Assembly: GCF_014901205.1 (NCBI RefSeq) | Contig: NZ_JACNMU010000006.1 | Span: 248,001-312,000, forward strand | Length of the DNA stretch: 64,000 nucleotides | DNA from: Meridianimarinicoccus sp. MJW13 | GTDB lineage: Bacteria > Pseudomonadota > Alphaproteobacteria > Rhodobacterales > Rhodobacteraceae | Direction of reading: 5' to 3' | Shown: positions 44,207-52,413 of the stretch, piece by piece | How positions within the stretch are numbered: the first letter of the stretch is position 1 | Layout of the letters: each line of letters starts with the position of its first letter | Program-made: the position numbers and the translations under genes | The notes under the pieces: model-generated | What the model was told of the DNA's origin: nothing | Database searches by the model: none | The model's input: only the letters and a program-made list of their open reading frames with translations

Positions 44207-44539
44207 ATGACCGTAAAGAACCTGTTTCCCGGCGCTGAAAACAAGCTGTTCGACGCCGGAGGCGGGCTGACACGAAAGGTCGCCGCCTTCAACGACAACC
44301 TGATGATCGTCGAGGTGCACTTCGAGACCGGCACGGTGGCAGCGCGTCACAGCCATCCGCACGAACAGATCACCTATGTCATTTCGGGCAAGTTCGAGTT
44401 CACCGTCGGCGATGAGACCTATGTCATTTCCGCCGGCGACTCCCTGTACAAGCAACCCGATATCGTCCACGGGGCGACCTGTCTTGAAGCGGGCACACTG
44501 CTCGATGTCTTCACGCCGCATCGCGAAGATTTTCTCTGA
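44207..44539 (+). CDS. kdgF: KdgF, unsaturated-uronate linearising cupin
   Basis: This 110-residue single-domain cupin matches KdgF, which opens 4,5-unsaturated monouronates to 5-keto-4-deoxyuronate (DEH). Metal ligands are H48 and H50 in RHSHPHEQ, Q54 and H88 in IVHGA. The C-terminal CLEAGTLLDVFTPHREDFL is a near-exact KdgF signature, with Asp and Arg near the active site. It directly follows the lyase whose product it would process. This placement strongly supports a route from oligoalginate to DEH. Confidence 0.93.
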   Translation: MTVKNLFPGAENKLFDAGGGLTRKVAAFNDNLMIVEVHFETGTVAARHSHPHEQITYVISGKFEFTVGDETYVISAGDSLYKQPDIVHGATCLEAGTLLDVFTPHREDFL

Positions 44540-44578
44540 ACCAACAATCACAAAGAACAGACTTAGGGAGTACACGGC

Positions 44579-45460
44579 ATGACCAAACCCGTCATCGGCT
44601 TCATTGGCCTCGGCCTCATGGGCGGCAATATGGTGGAGAACCTTCAGAACAGGGGGTTCGAACTGGTCGTGATGGACCTCAACAAGGATGCCGTGGCAAC
44701 GGTTCTGGCCCGTGGCAACGCCACCGAGGCCGCCTCGCCCCGGGAATTGGCCGCGGCCAGCGATATCGTGATGCTCTGCCTGACCACATCCGAGGTCGTC
44801 GAGAAGATCGTCTACGGGGACAACGGCATTCTGGCGGGCATCAAGGACGGCGCCGTACTGATCGATTTCGGCACCTCCATCCCCGCCTCGACCCGCAAGA
44901 TCGGGGCCGATCTGGCCGCGAAAGGCGCGGGCATGGTTGACGCCCCGCTGGGCCGCACCCCGGCACATGCCAAGGACGGCCTGCTGAACATCATGGCTGC
45001 CGGAGACAAGGAGACCTTCGAGAAGGTCAAGCCGGTGCTCGACCAGCAAGGCGAAAACGTCTTCTACCTGGGCGCGCTCGGCGCGGGTCATGTGACCAAG
45101 CTGATCAACAACTTCATGGGCATGACCACCGTCTGCACCATGAGCCAGGCCTTCGCCGTCGCAGACCGGGCCGGGGTCGATCGCCAGCAGCTTTTCGACA
45201 TCATGTCGACCGGCCCGTCGAACTCGCCATTCATGGCGTTCTGCAAGAACTATGCGGTCGATGGCGTCAGCGATCTTGGCTTCTCGATCAACAACGCCAA
45301 CAAGGATCTGGGCTATTTCCTGAAGATGGCCGAGGACATGGGCACGCGCGCCGAGATTGCCGAAGGTACCTCGAACAACCTTCAGGCCGCCGTCGCCGCC
45401 GGCATGGGGGATGGGAACGTTCCGGAAATCTTCGACTATTTCCTGAAGCTGGAAAGATAG
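44579..45460 (+). CDS. 3-hydroxyisobutyrate dehydrogenase-family oxidoreductase
   Basis: This 293-residue beta-hydroxyacid dehydrogenase has the Rossmann motif GFIGLGLMGGNM near residues 8-19, the substrate loop DAPLGRTPAHAKDG near 121-134 and the catalytic Lys in GHVTKLINNFMG near 175. The family includes GarR (tartronate semialdehyde) and other sugar-acid reductases. Next to KdgF and an SDR enzyme, it may reduce DEH or a related keto-sugar acid. The usual GG-T/S pattern is RTPAHA here, which points to a subgroup other than valine catabolism. GGGAG lies eight bases before the ATG. Confidence 0.85.
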   Translation: MTKPVIGFIGLGLMGGNMVENLQNRGFELVVMDLNKDAVATVLARGNATEAASPRELAAASDIVMLCLTTSEVVEKIVYGDNGILAGIKDGAVLIDFGTSIPASTRKIGADLAAKGAGMVDAPLGRTPAHAKDGLLNIMAAGDKETFEKVKPVLDQQGENVFYLGALGAGHVTKLINNFMGMTTVCTMSQAFAVADRAGVDRQQLFDIMSTGPSNSPFMAFCKNYAVDGVSDLGFSINNANKDLGYFLKMAEDMGTRAEIAEGTSNNLQAAVAAGMGDGNVPEIFDYFLKLER

Positions 45461-45526
45461 GTCGAAGGTCGGTTAAAAACCACGACACGGCCGTGCGGTC
45501 ATCCATTCAAGATAGGACAAGAAACC

Positions 45527-46270
45527 ATGAAACTGCAGGGTAAAACCGCAATCGTCACCGGCGGCGGTCGTGACATCGGGAGGGCGTGTGCCATCAAGCT
45601 CGCCTCGGAAGGCGCGAACGTGGCGATCAACTATTTCGCCAGCAGCGCCGGGGCCGAGGAAACCGTGGCAGAGATTGAAAACAACGGCGGCAAGGCCATC
45701 GCGCTTCAGGGTGACCTGTGCAAGGCCGCAGATGTGCAGGCGCTGGTGGCGAAGACGGTCGAAACCTTCGGCGGCGTCGATGTCCTGGTCAACAACGCGG
45801 GCGGCCTGATCGCGCGCAAGACCATTTCCGAAATGTCACTTGAGCATTGGCAGGCGGTGATGGACCTGAACGTGACCAGCACCTTCCTGATGATCAAAGC
45901 CTGCCTGCCGCACCTGAAAGCGGGCGCCATCGTCAACATTGCCAGCCAGGCAGGCCGCGATGGCGGCGGCAACGGCGCAGTGGCCTATGGCACCTCCAAG
46001 GGTGCGATCATGACCATGACCCGCGGACTTGCAAAGGAACTGGGGCCGGACATCCGCGTCAACGCGCTGTGCCCGGGCATGATCGACACCGATTTCCATA
46101 ACATCCACACCCCTGATGCGGGCCGCCGTGGATTGGAAGCCGCAGCACCGCTCAAGCGACAGGGCGTGCCCGAGGACGTGGCCAACCTGGTGCTGTTCCT
46201 TGCCAGCGACGACGCCGGGTATCTCACCGGAACCAACGTCGACATCAACGGCGGGATGCTGTTCTCGTAA
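45527..46270 (+). CDS. SDR family reductase, probable DEH reductase
   Basis: This 247-residue short-chain dehydrogenase has TGGGRDIGRA at residues 12-21 for cofactor binding, NNAGG near 87, the catalytic Ser in NIASQAG and YGTSKGA containing Tyr and Lys. NNAGGLIARKTISEM resembles the alginate-pathway reductase A1-R, which turns DEH into 2-keto-3-deoxygluconate. It is the last gene of the rightward uronate operon. NADPH or NADH preference is not clear. No 2-keto-3-deoxygluconate kinase or aldolase follows, so these must be elsewhere in the genome. Confidence 0.82.
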   Translation: MKLQGKTAIVTGGGRDIGRACAIKLASEGANVAINYFASSAGAEETVAEIENNGGKAIALQGDLCKAADVQALVAKTVETFGGVDVLVNNAGGLIARKTISEMSLEHWQAVMDLNVTSTFLMIKACLPHLKAGAIVNIASQAGRDGGGNGAVAYGTSKGAIMTMTRGLAKELGPDIRVNALCPGMIDTDFHNIHTPDAGRRGLEAAAPLKRQGVPEDVANLVLFLASDDAGYLTGTNVDINGGMLFS

Positions 46271-46483
46271 CCAATACGGTCGGCGACCATGGCAGCGCCC
46301 GGTCATTCCGCGCGCTGTCCCGCCGGCCGATCCCATGCCTTGACCAGAGGGGACTGGATGTCGCGACGGCCAGGGTCTGGGGTCGGACGGCTTCCGGCTA
46401 TTCTTCATGGATTGCACAGGCTTGCCGCCACCATCGGTGAGACAAGATATGACCTTGCAATCCCCGTCCAGCGAAAGTCACAT

Positions 46484-47356
46484 GTGGCATCCCTAACGCT
46501 GGTGACGCCCTTGGCACGCATTCTTCGCGAACCCCTCCTGCACTTTGCCGTCTTTGCGGTGATCCTGTTTGTCGTCTACGCAATCCGCAACGACGACGCG
46601 CCGCCGCCCCCCTCACAAGACGCCATCTTGATTTCCCAGGACGACGCGCGTGCCTTGGCCCAGCAGTTTGCCGGTGTCTGGAACCGCCAGCCCGTGCAAG
46701 AGGAACTCGACACCCTGATTGCCTCATATGTCGACGAGGAGGTTCTGGTGCGCGAAGCCTTGAAGCTGGGGCTTGATCGCAATGATCCGGTCATCCGCAA
46801 TCGGTTGCGCCAGAAAATGATGTTTCTCGCGGAATCCGAGTCCCAGACGCTGGTGCCCGACGACACGGTTCTGGAACAGTATTTGCAGGCCAATCCCGAA
46901 CGGTTTTCCAACCCGGGCCAGATAACATTCCAGCAGGTGTATCTGGGCGAGACACCGTCCCAGGAAGCCGTCCGGCAAAGCAGCGCTCTGTTGGCCGACG
47001 GTCAGGATCCCGCACAGGTCGGTGCCAACACGCTTCTGCCCGTGGCGATGGAGGCGGCCCTGCCCCAGCAGGTGGATCGCCTGTTCGGCACGGGGTTCTT
47101 TGAAAGTATGGCGCAGGTGGCGGACACCGAATGGGCCGGCCCCATCCGCTCGGGCTACGGCCTGCACCTTGTGCGGATCACGGATCGCGTTGCGCCGCTC
47201 CAACCCTCACTTTCCGAAGTGCGCGACGACGTGCTGGCGGACTGGCGTCGGGAGCAGTCCCAGATCCTTGCCGACGCCTATCTGGCCGCGCTGCGAGACA
47301 CCTATGACATCGCCCTGCCCGATGCGGCCCAATTGCAGGACATCGTGACGCAATGA
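46484..47356 (+). CDS. Membrane-anchored PpiC-like peptidyl-prolyl isomerase
   Basis: This protein of about 290 residues has an N-terminal anchor (LLHFAVFAVILFVVYAI) and a parvulin-like C-terminal domain (ITFQQVYLGETPSQE, then AGPIRSGYGLHLVRITDR). The start is uncertain: GTG at 46484 or 46502 places the anchor normally, whereas ATG codons at 46289 and 46358 would add a non-conserved, Arg-rich extension; no site has a good ribosome sequence. It overlaps the HupE/UreJ gene by four bases, a pairing I recall from other proteobacteria. It probably assists folding of a periplasmic or membrane protein. Confidence 0.75.
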   Translation: MASLTLVTPLARILREPLLHFAVFAVILFVVYAIRNDDAPPPPSQDAILISQDDARALAQQFAGVWNRQPVQEELDTLIASYVDEEVLVREALKLGLDRNDPVIRNRLRQKMMFLAESESQTLVPDDTVLEQYLQANPERFSNPGQITFQQVYLGETPSQEAVRQSSALLADGQDPAQVGANTLLPVAMEAALPQQVDRLFGTGFFESMAQVADTEWAGPIRSGYGLHLVRITDRVAPLQPSLSEVRDDVLADWRREQSQILADAYLAALRDTYDIALPDAAQLQDIVTQ

Positions 47357-48369
47357 GATGGCTGGCCGCAATGGGGTTCCTGGTGGTGATGCTGGTCGCG
47401 GCGATGCCCAATGCCACGCGCGCCCATGCCCTTGATCCCGGTTACCTGAGCCTCGAGCAATTGTCCGGTCAAAGCTGGCGCGTGTTCTGGCGCAAGCCGG
47501 ATGTCAGTGGCAGACCCATGCGCATCGATGCCCGTTTGCCCGCGTTCTGCACGCCCACAACCGGGCCGGTTCCCTTTTCCGATGGCAAGGCCTGGGTGTC
47601 TCAGTGGCAAGCGACCTGTAGCGAGACATTGCAGGGGGCGACAATCGTCATCGAAGGTCTGGAAAACACCCGAACGGATGTTCTTGCGCGCCTTCAGACT
47701 GCGGACGGAACGGTGATCACCTCGCGTCTGACCGCCGATACCCCCAGCCTTGTGGTGCCCGAACAACTCTCTGGTCTGGCGGTGTTCTGGCAATACCTCG
47801 TGCTGGGTTGGGAGCATATCCTGGAAGGGCTGGATCATCTGCTGTTCGTCTTTGCGCTTCTGGTGCTGGTGCAATCGCCGGGGCGCTTGCTGGGGGCCAT
47901 TACGGCCTTCACGGTGGCACATAGCATCACGCTGGCAGCGGCATCGCTGGGGCTGCTGTCGGTACCCTCGCCGCCGGTCGAGGCCGCTATTGCCCTGTCT
48001 ATCGTGCTGTTGGCGGTAGAGATCCTGAAACAAGGCGACGGCAAACCGTATCTGACCGCCAACGCGCCATGGATTGTCGCCTTCCTGTTCGGGCTTCTGC
48101 ATGGCCTTGGATTTGCAGGTGCGCTGTCTGAAATCGGCCTGCCCGCCGGGGACATCCCGCTGGCCCTTCTGGCCTTCAATCTGGGGGTCGAGGCGGGGCA
48201 ACTGACCTTCGTCGCCGGAGTGCTCGCGGTGTTCCTGGTGGTGCGGTGGATGGCTCCCGTGCTGGCCAGGGCGTTCCATGCCCCCGGCGCACCCGGCACG
48301 AAGGTCCTTGGCTACGCCATCGGGGGGGTGTCGGTGATCTGGCTGACAGAGCGGGTGGCCGGCTTCTGA
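47353..48369 (+). CDS. HupE/UreJ family membrane protein
   Basis: This 338-residue protein has a signal-like start, a periplasmic N-terminal domain of about 130 residues, then a HupE/UreJ membrane domain from about residue 140. WEHILEGLDHLLFVFALLVL and FTVAHSITLAAASLGLL contain the His residues typical of the family, and LLHGLGFAGALSEIGLP is its third landmark. HupE/UreJ proteins move nickel or related metals. The ligand here is unknown. It is translationally coupled to the isomerase gene upstream. Confidence 0.85.
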   Translation: MRWLAAMGFLVVMLVAAMPNATRAHALDPGYLSLEQLSGQSWRVFWRKPDVSGRPMRIDARLPAFCTPTTGPVPFSDGKAWVSQWQATCSETLQGATIVIEGLENTRTDVLARLQTADGTVITSRLTADTPSLVVPEQLSGLAVFWQYLVLGWEHILEGLDHLLFVFALLVLVQSPGRLLGAITAFTVAHSITLAAASLGLLSVPSPPVEAAIALSIVLLAVEILKQGDGKPYLTANAPWIVAFLFGLLHGLGFAGALSEIGLPAGDIPLALLAFNLGVEAGQLTFVAGVLAVFLVVRWMAPVLARAFHAPGAPGTKVLGYAIGGVSVIWLTERVAGF

Positions 48370-48483
48370 CCAGGGCGCTGGCCGGCGCGACTCGCATTGA
48401 CACCATCCAGCGCGGGCCCAGGACTCACGATCACGCGCGCGTCCTTCGCACAGTCGTACAGATCTAAACCTTTAGAAGGAAAG

Positions 48484-48558
48484 TGGCTGGGGTGGTAGGA
48501 TTCGAACCTACGATACACAGTACCAAAAACTGCTGCCTTACCACTTGGCTACACCCCA
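48484..48558 (-). tRNA. tRNA-Gln (anticodon TTG)
   Basis: The minus strand folds into a standard cloverleaf of 75 bases including an encoded CCA end. The acceptor stem is TGGGGTG/CACCCCA, the anticodon loop is TTTTGGTA-like with TTG, and the T-loop GTTCGAATC is intact. The G of the discriminator and the acceptor fit Gln. No integrase or attachment repeat is seen beside it. Confidence 0.95.
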
Positions 48559-48694
48559 ACGTGGGGGCGTATCTACGGTTTTGGTTCGGGCAGCGCAAGA
48601 CGTTTATCGAAGTTTTTTGCACCGCCCGAAGGCATTTTTTTGCCTGCCCTCGCGACAGGTTCGCGAGACCGGCGCGACCCGGTCCGTGCGCACC

Positions 48695-49528
48695 TCAGAC
48701 GCGCAGCGGATCGGCCTTGGCCAACGCGTCGAACTGCATCAACGACGCCACCAGCGCCGGCATCTGGTCCAGCGGGATCATGTTCGGTCCATCCGACGGG
48801 GCGGTGTCCGGGGCCTCGTGGGTTTCGATGAAAACGGCCCCGATTCCCAGCGACACGGCACAGCGGGCCATGACCGGCGCAAACTCCCGCTGACCGCCCG
48901 AGGAACCGCCCTGCCCGCCCGGTTGCTGCACTGAATGGGTGGCGTCCATCACCACCGGATAGCCGGTCTTGGCCATGGTTGGCAGCCCGCGCATATCGGC
49001 CACGAGGGTGTTGTAGCCGAAGCTGGTGCCGCGCTCGGTCAGCAGAATGCGGTCGTTGCCGGTGCTTACCACTTTCTTGACGACATTCACCATATCCCAG
49101 GGTGCCAGGAACTGGCCTTTCTTGATGTTGATGACCGCGCCGGTGTTGCCCGCCGCCACCAGCAGATCGGTCTGGCGACACAGGAAGGCGGGGATCTGCA
49201 GGATGTCCACGGCCTCGGCCACCGGGGCGCATTGGGCTTCGGAATGGATGTCGGTCAGGGTCGGCACATCGAATTCGCGCCGGATTTTCGCCAGAACCTC
49301 CAGGCCGGCGTCCATCCCCAGCCCGCGCTTGCCCGAGACCGAGGTCCGGTTGGCCTTGTCATAGGACGCCTTGAAGACATAGCCGGCGCCGGCGGCGGCG
49401 CAGGCCTTCTTCATCGCCTCGGCAATCATCGCCGCGTGGTCATAGCTTTCCAGCTGGCAAGGCCCGGCGATGACGGTCAGCGGGCTGTCATTGCCGATGG
49501 TCAGATCGCGGATGGTGACGGTTTTCAT
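48695..49528 (-). CDS. kdsA: 3-deoxy-8-phosphooctulonate synthase
   Basis: This 277-residue enzyme condenses phosphoenolpyruvate with arabinose-5-phosphate in lipopolysaccharide (KDO) synthesis. VIAGPCQLES near residue 20, FKASYDKANRTS near 53 and TDIHSEAQCAPVAE are diagnostic, as is MDATHSVQQPGGQGG. The ATG at 49528 (MKTVTIRD) is preferred over 49552 because GGAGAG lies seven bases upstream. It is a core gene on the strand opposite to the uronate locus. Confidence 0.96.
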   Translation of the reverse strand: MKTVTIRDLTIGNDSPLTVIAGPCQLESYDHAAMIAEAMKKACAAAGAGYVFKASYDKANRTSVSGKRGLGMDAGLEVLAKIRREFDVPTLTDIHSEAQCAPVAEAVDILQIPAFLCRQTDLLVAAGNTGAVINIKKGQFLAPWDMVNVVKKVVSTGNDRILLTERGTSFGYNTLVADMRGLPTMAKTGYPVVMDATHSVQQPGGQGGSSGGQREFAPVMARCAVSLGIGAVFIETHEAPDTAPSDGPNMIPLDQMPALVASLMQFDALAKADPLRV

Positions 49529-49575
49529 CGTAAGGCTCTCCTGCCTGCGCATGTCGGTTGGCTTTCAGATAACAC

Positions 49576-49604
49576 CCCCTGCCCGAGATACCAGTGGGCA
49601 GGGG
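49576..49604 (-). terminator. Hairpin after nhaA
   Basis: CCCCTGCCC and GGGCAGGGG form a perfect 9-bp stem with an eleven-base loop, 18 bases after the nhaA stop on the minus strand and upstream of kdsA. The following bases (GTGTTATCTG) are only weakly T-rich, so it is a likely but imperfect terminator. Confidence 0.6.
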
Positions 49605-49622
49605 ACGGGGCTGGGCGGCGGG

Positions 49623-50891
49623 TCAGCCCGGCAACTCGCGCTTCTGCACGCCGGTCAGCTTGCCCGCCACGATCGAGATGATGGCGGCGGCGAAACTGAA
49701 CAGCGCGCCCATCTTCGCGGCCTCCTGCACGGCACCGCCATCGAAGGCCACGGTGGCGATGAACAGCGAAACGGTAAAGCCGATGGCGGCCACGCAACCG
49801 ATCACGAACAGGTCGATGGTCCGCATTCCCTCGGCCAGACCCAGCCGCAAGGGTCCGGCGGCAAACCAGCCAAAGGCCAGGATGCCGATGGGTTTGCCCA
49901 CCAGCAACCCGGCCAGCACCAGGATCGTGGGCGCGCCGATGGAGGAAAACTCGACGCCCGCGTTCATCAGGCCGAAGAAGAACAGCACCATTTCGACGGG
50001 GTACTTCAGCCCGTGTTCGATCTTGTTCAGCAAGTCGTGCAGATGCGCCTCGGCGGCCGAGAAGATGCCGAAGGCGCGATCCGCATGGGGAATGGCGGGT
50101 ACGACCGGCAGCAAGCCCAAGGCCGGGTGCAGGCCGCTTTCCTGAAAGCCGTACCAGCTGAGCGCACCGGCCACCGCATAGGGCCAGAAGCCCAGCGTCT
50201 TGCGCACCCAGGTCGAATTGCGGCGCAACTGGTCACCACGGTCCAGACGGCGCGGCAGGTAGTTGAACAGCAGGAACACGCCCAGTGACGCGCCCAGCGA
50301 CAGCAGCAGCCATTCAGGTGCCAGTTCGCCACTGGGATAAAAGATTGCCAGAATGATCAGCCCCGCCGCATCGTCGGCAATCGCCAGCAGCAGCAGGAAC
50401 CGCACCGCGGGGTGGCCCGCGCCAAAGACGATGCGCCCCACCAGGTAGGAAAAGGCGATATCGGTGGCCGTGGGGATTGCCCAGCCGCGCGACACCGCGT
50501 CGTAGACATCGCTGCCCAGAAAGGCTGCCAGCCCCAGATAGACGGCGACCGGCCCGACCATGCCCCCGGCGGTGGCAAACAGCGGGGTGGCCGCCTTCTT
50601 GCCGCGCAACGAGCCGTTTTCAAGGATGATCGCTTCCCAGACTTCCTTGGCCGCGATGGCAAAGAAGAAGGCCATCAGCACGTCGTTCACAAGGTAATGC
50701 AGGGTCAGGGTGCGATGCACATGGCCATGTTCGTCCAGATGGGCGTGGCCGATGAAGAAGTCGTCCACCAGAACGAACTCGACAAAATCATGATAGCTGT
50801 GGGGGTTGAGATTGGCCCAGACCAGCGCCAGCACGGCACCGGCAATCAGCAGCAGGGAGTAGTTGGTGACGAAATTCCAGACCCGGTACAT
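49623..50891 (-). CDS. nhaA: Na+/H+ antiporter NhaA
   Basis: This 422-residue inner-membrane antiporter exchanges sodium for protons. Typical segments are GGMVGPVAVYLGLA, AIPTATDIAFSYLVGRI with the TD pair of the TMS-IV/XI crossing, and the ion-binding Asp pair in LLLLAIADDAAGLIILAIF. The length is a little greater than E. coli NhaA (388). GGGGGG precedes the ATG. Such a gene suits a marine or otherwise saline habitat. Confidence 0.95.
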   Translation of the reverse strand: MYRVWNFVTNYSLLLIAGAVLALVWANLNPHSYHDFVEFVLVDDFFIGHAHLDEHGHVHRTLTLHYLVNDVLMAFFFAIAAKEVWEAIILENGSLRGKKAATPLFATAGGMVGPVAVYLGLAAFLGSDVYDAVSRGWAIPTATDIAFSYLVGRIVFGAGHPAVRFLLLLAIADDAAGLIILAIFYPSGELAPEWLLLSLGASLGVFLLFNYLPRRLDRGDQLRRNSTWVRKTLGFWPYAVAGALSWYGFQESGLHPALGLLPVVPAIPHADRAFGIFSAAEAHLHDLLNKIEHGLKYPVEMVLFFFGLMNAGVEFSSIGAPTILVLAGLLVGKPIGILAFGWFAAGPLRLGLAEGMRTIDLFVIGCVAAIGFTVSLFIATVAFDGGAVQEAAKMGALFSFAAAIISIVAGKLTGVQKRELPG

Positions 50892-50918
50892 GTGCCCCCC
50901 GTTACGTACATGTGACTA

Positions 50919-50944
50919 GGGCGAGCCTAACCGATGGCTCGCCC
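50919..50944 (-). terminator. Hairpin after the permease gene
   Basis: GGGCGAGCC and GGCTCGCCC form a perfect 9-bp stem (10 bp with the flanking A-T pair) with an eight-base loop, 28 bases beyond the stop of the permease gene and before nhaA. No T-tract follows. It may terminate the arsR-permease transcript. Confidence 0.55.
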
Positions 50945-50971
50945 TTGGCAACAGAAGGATGGCTCAGCAGG

Positions 50972-52006
50972 TCAGGCGATGGCCGCCCAGGCAAAGCCCG
51001 CCGCGACAGCGCCGGACAGCCCCAGCACGGCATAGGCGGCAAAGACCCGCGGCTTGACCAGCGCCCAGACCGCCACCGCCGCCGGGATGCAACTGACCCC
51101 GCCCGCAACCACGAAGGACATGGCGGCACCGGGGCTCATGCCCTGTTCCAGCAGACCGCCCACCAGTGGCACGGCGGCATAGCCGTTCAGATAGGCCGGA
51201 GCCCCCACCAGCGCGCCCAGAAGGATCGGGCCAGCGCCCTGCCCGCCCAGCACCTGCGCAATCAGATCGGCGGGCACATAGCGCAGCATCAGGGATTCCA
51301 GCAGATAGGCCAGCGCCAGCCACTTCAGCAGGAAAATGGAATTGTCACGCACGGTGGTGCCAAAGGTCGCGCGGCGGGCCGGATCGCCCCAGAATTTCCA
51401 GACCGGCTTGTCATCCACGGGCGCGTGGCTGGAGCAACAGCCGGTCCGCGCCGGACGGGTCCGCAGCGGATCGACAAAGACCGGCGACCTGGCAAAGACC
51501 ATCACCGTCAGCCCGCCAAGGATCCCCAGCGACACCGCGACCACGGTCTTTGCAATTGCGAAGTCCAGCCCGATCGCACCTGCGGTGATGGCAAACATCG
51601 CTGGATCCATCAGCGGAGAGGCCAGCCAAAGCGCCATGACCGCCGACAGCGGGGCCCCAAGCGCCAGAAGCCCGGCGATGAAGGGAATGATCTCGCACGA
51701 ACAGAACGGCGACAGCCCGCCCATCAGCGCGGCCAGAAAGATCATCCGCAATTCGCGCCCGTGGAAGGCGGCGGCCACCAGATGCTCGGCCCCGGTGGCT
51801 TTCAGATAAGCCACGGCCAGCACCGCAAAAGCGATATAGGGTGCGGTATGCGCCAGCGAGGATACGGTGGATGCCGCGATCCCGCCCAGGGCGGCGGCGT
51901 CCAGCACCGCCACTGCCGCGAACACGACCGCAAAGGCCAGAAGCACCTTGTCCAGACGCCGCCACAGGGCGGGCAGCGGTCTAGGCGCGGTTGAGAGATC
52001 GGTCAT
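50972..52006 (-). CDS. Permease of the DUF318/ArsP-like (SO_0444) type
   Basis: This 344-residue membrane protein has about eight helices in two blocks separated by a cytoplasmic loop. The motif FCSCEIIPFIAGLLALGAP contains the Cys pair common in this family, and GGVSCIPAAVAVWAL adds another Cys. The loop has TGCCSSHAP, a likely metal or metalloid site. Related permeases export arsenicals, copper or zinc. The ATG at 52006 has AGGA at proper spacing. It overlaps arsR by 26 bases, so metal-responsive control is expected. Confidence 0.82.
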   Translation of the reverse strand: MTDLSTAPRPLPALWRRLDKVLLAFAVVFAAVAVLDAAALGGIAASTVSSLAHTAPYIAFAVLAVAYLKATGAEHLVAAAFHGRELRMIFLAALMGGLSPFCSCEIIPFIAGLLALGAPLSAVMALWLASPLMDPAMFAITAGAIGLDFAIAKTVVAVSLGILGGLTVMVFARSPVFVDPLRTRPARTGCCSSHAPVDDKPVWKFWGDPARRATFGTTVRDNSIFLLKWLALAYLLESLMLRYVPADLIAQVLGGQGAGPILLGALVGAPAYLNGYAAVPLVGGLLEQGMSPGAAMSFVVAGGVSCIPAAVAVWALVKPRVFAAYAVLGLSGAVAAGFAWAAIA

Positions 52007-52337
52007 GATCATGATCCTTGTGAGGCGCCTTGGCATCGGCGCAGCAATTGGTCAGCAGAAAGGTCGAGAGGTTCTTGACCTCGTCATAGGCGGCCGCGGC
52101 GCACACCGTGGCACGGCCAATCTTGGTCTGGGAGATGAGCCCCGCCTGCGCGAGGATCTTCAGGTGATGCGTCAGGGTCGAGCCGCGCACGCCGCAGCGT
52201 TGCCCCAGCTCGCCGATCACCAGCCCTTCGGGTCCGGCCCGAACCAGCGTGGCAAGCACTGCAAGGCGCTGCTCGGATCCGAGGGCGGCGAAGGCCGAGG
52301 CGGCCTTGATGAGGTCGAGTTCAGATATTGGTTCCAT
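51981..52337 (-). CDS. ArsR/SmtB-family metal-responsive repressor
   Basis: This 118-residue regulator has a winged helix (GLVIGELGQRCGVRGSTLTHHL, split around residues 40-61) of ArsR type. The C-terminal tail TNCCADAKAPHKDHDHD combines vicinal cysteines with a His/Asp cluster, a possible metal sensor. The start at 52337 (MEPISEL) follows the family; an upstream TTG at 52367 is possible. It overlaps the permease gene, the probable target. An ATTTC-N10-GAAAT repeat lies directly upstream of the start. Confidence 0.88.
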   Translation of the reverse strand: MEPISELDLIKAASAFAALGSEQRLAVLATLVRAGPEGLVIGELGQRCGVRGSTLTHHLKILAQAGLISQTKIGRATVCAAAAYDEVKNLSTFLLTNCCADAKAPHKDHDHDRSLNRA

Positions 52338-52357
52338 ATTTCTATATTTATCGAAAT
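52338..52357. promoter_or_regulatory. Candidate ArsR operator
   Basis: ATTTC (52338-52342) and GAAAT (52353-52357) form an inverted repeat with a ten-base AT-rich spacer, immediately before the ArsR start codon. The size and A/T content fit ArsR-family sites. The assignment is positional only. Confidence 0.4.
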
Positions 52358-52413
52358 GTCGAAACAATGCAATGAGTCGTTGTCGCGCCCTTCATCCTGC
52401 CTAACATCGATGC

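Noticed and set aside
41788-44334. An 848-codon open frame on the minus strand
   Set aside because: It is antisense to the PL15-type lyase and KdgF, both with clear catalytic residues. It has no recognisable motif.
48484-48558. tRNA-Gln as an integration site of the trb element
   Set aside because: It is about 30 kb from the trb cluster, with no integrase or repeated 3' end nearby.
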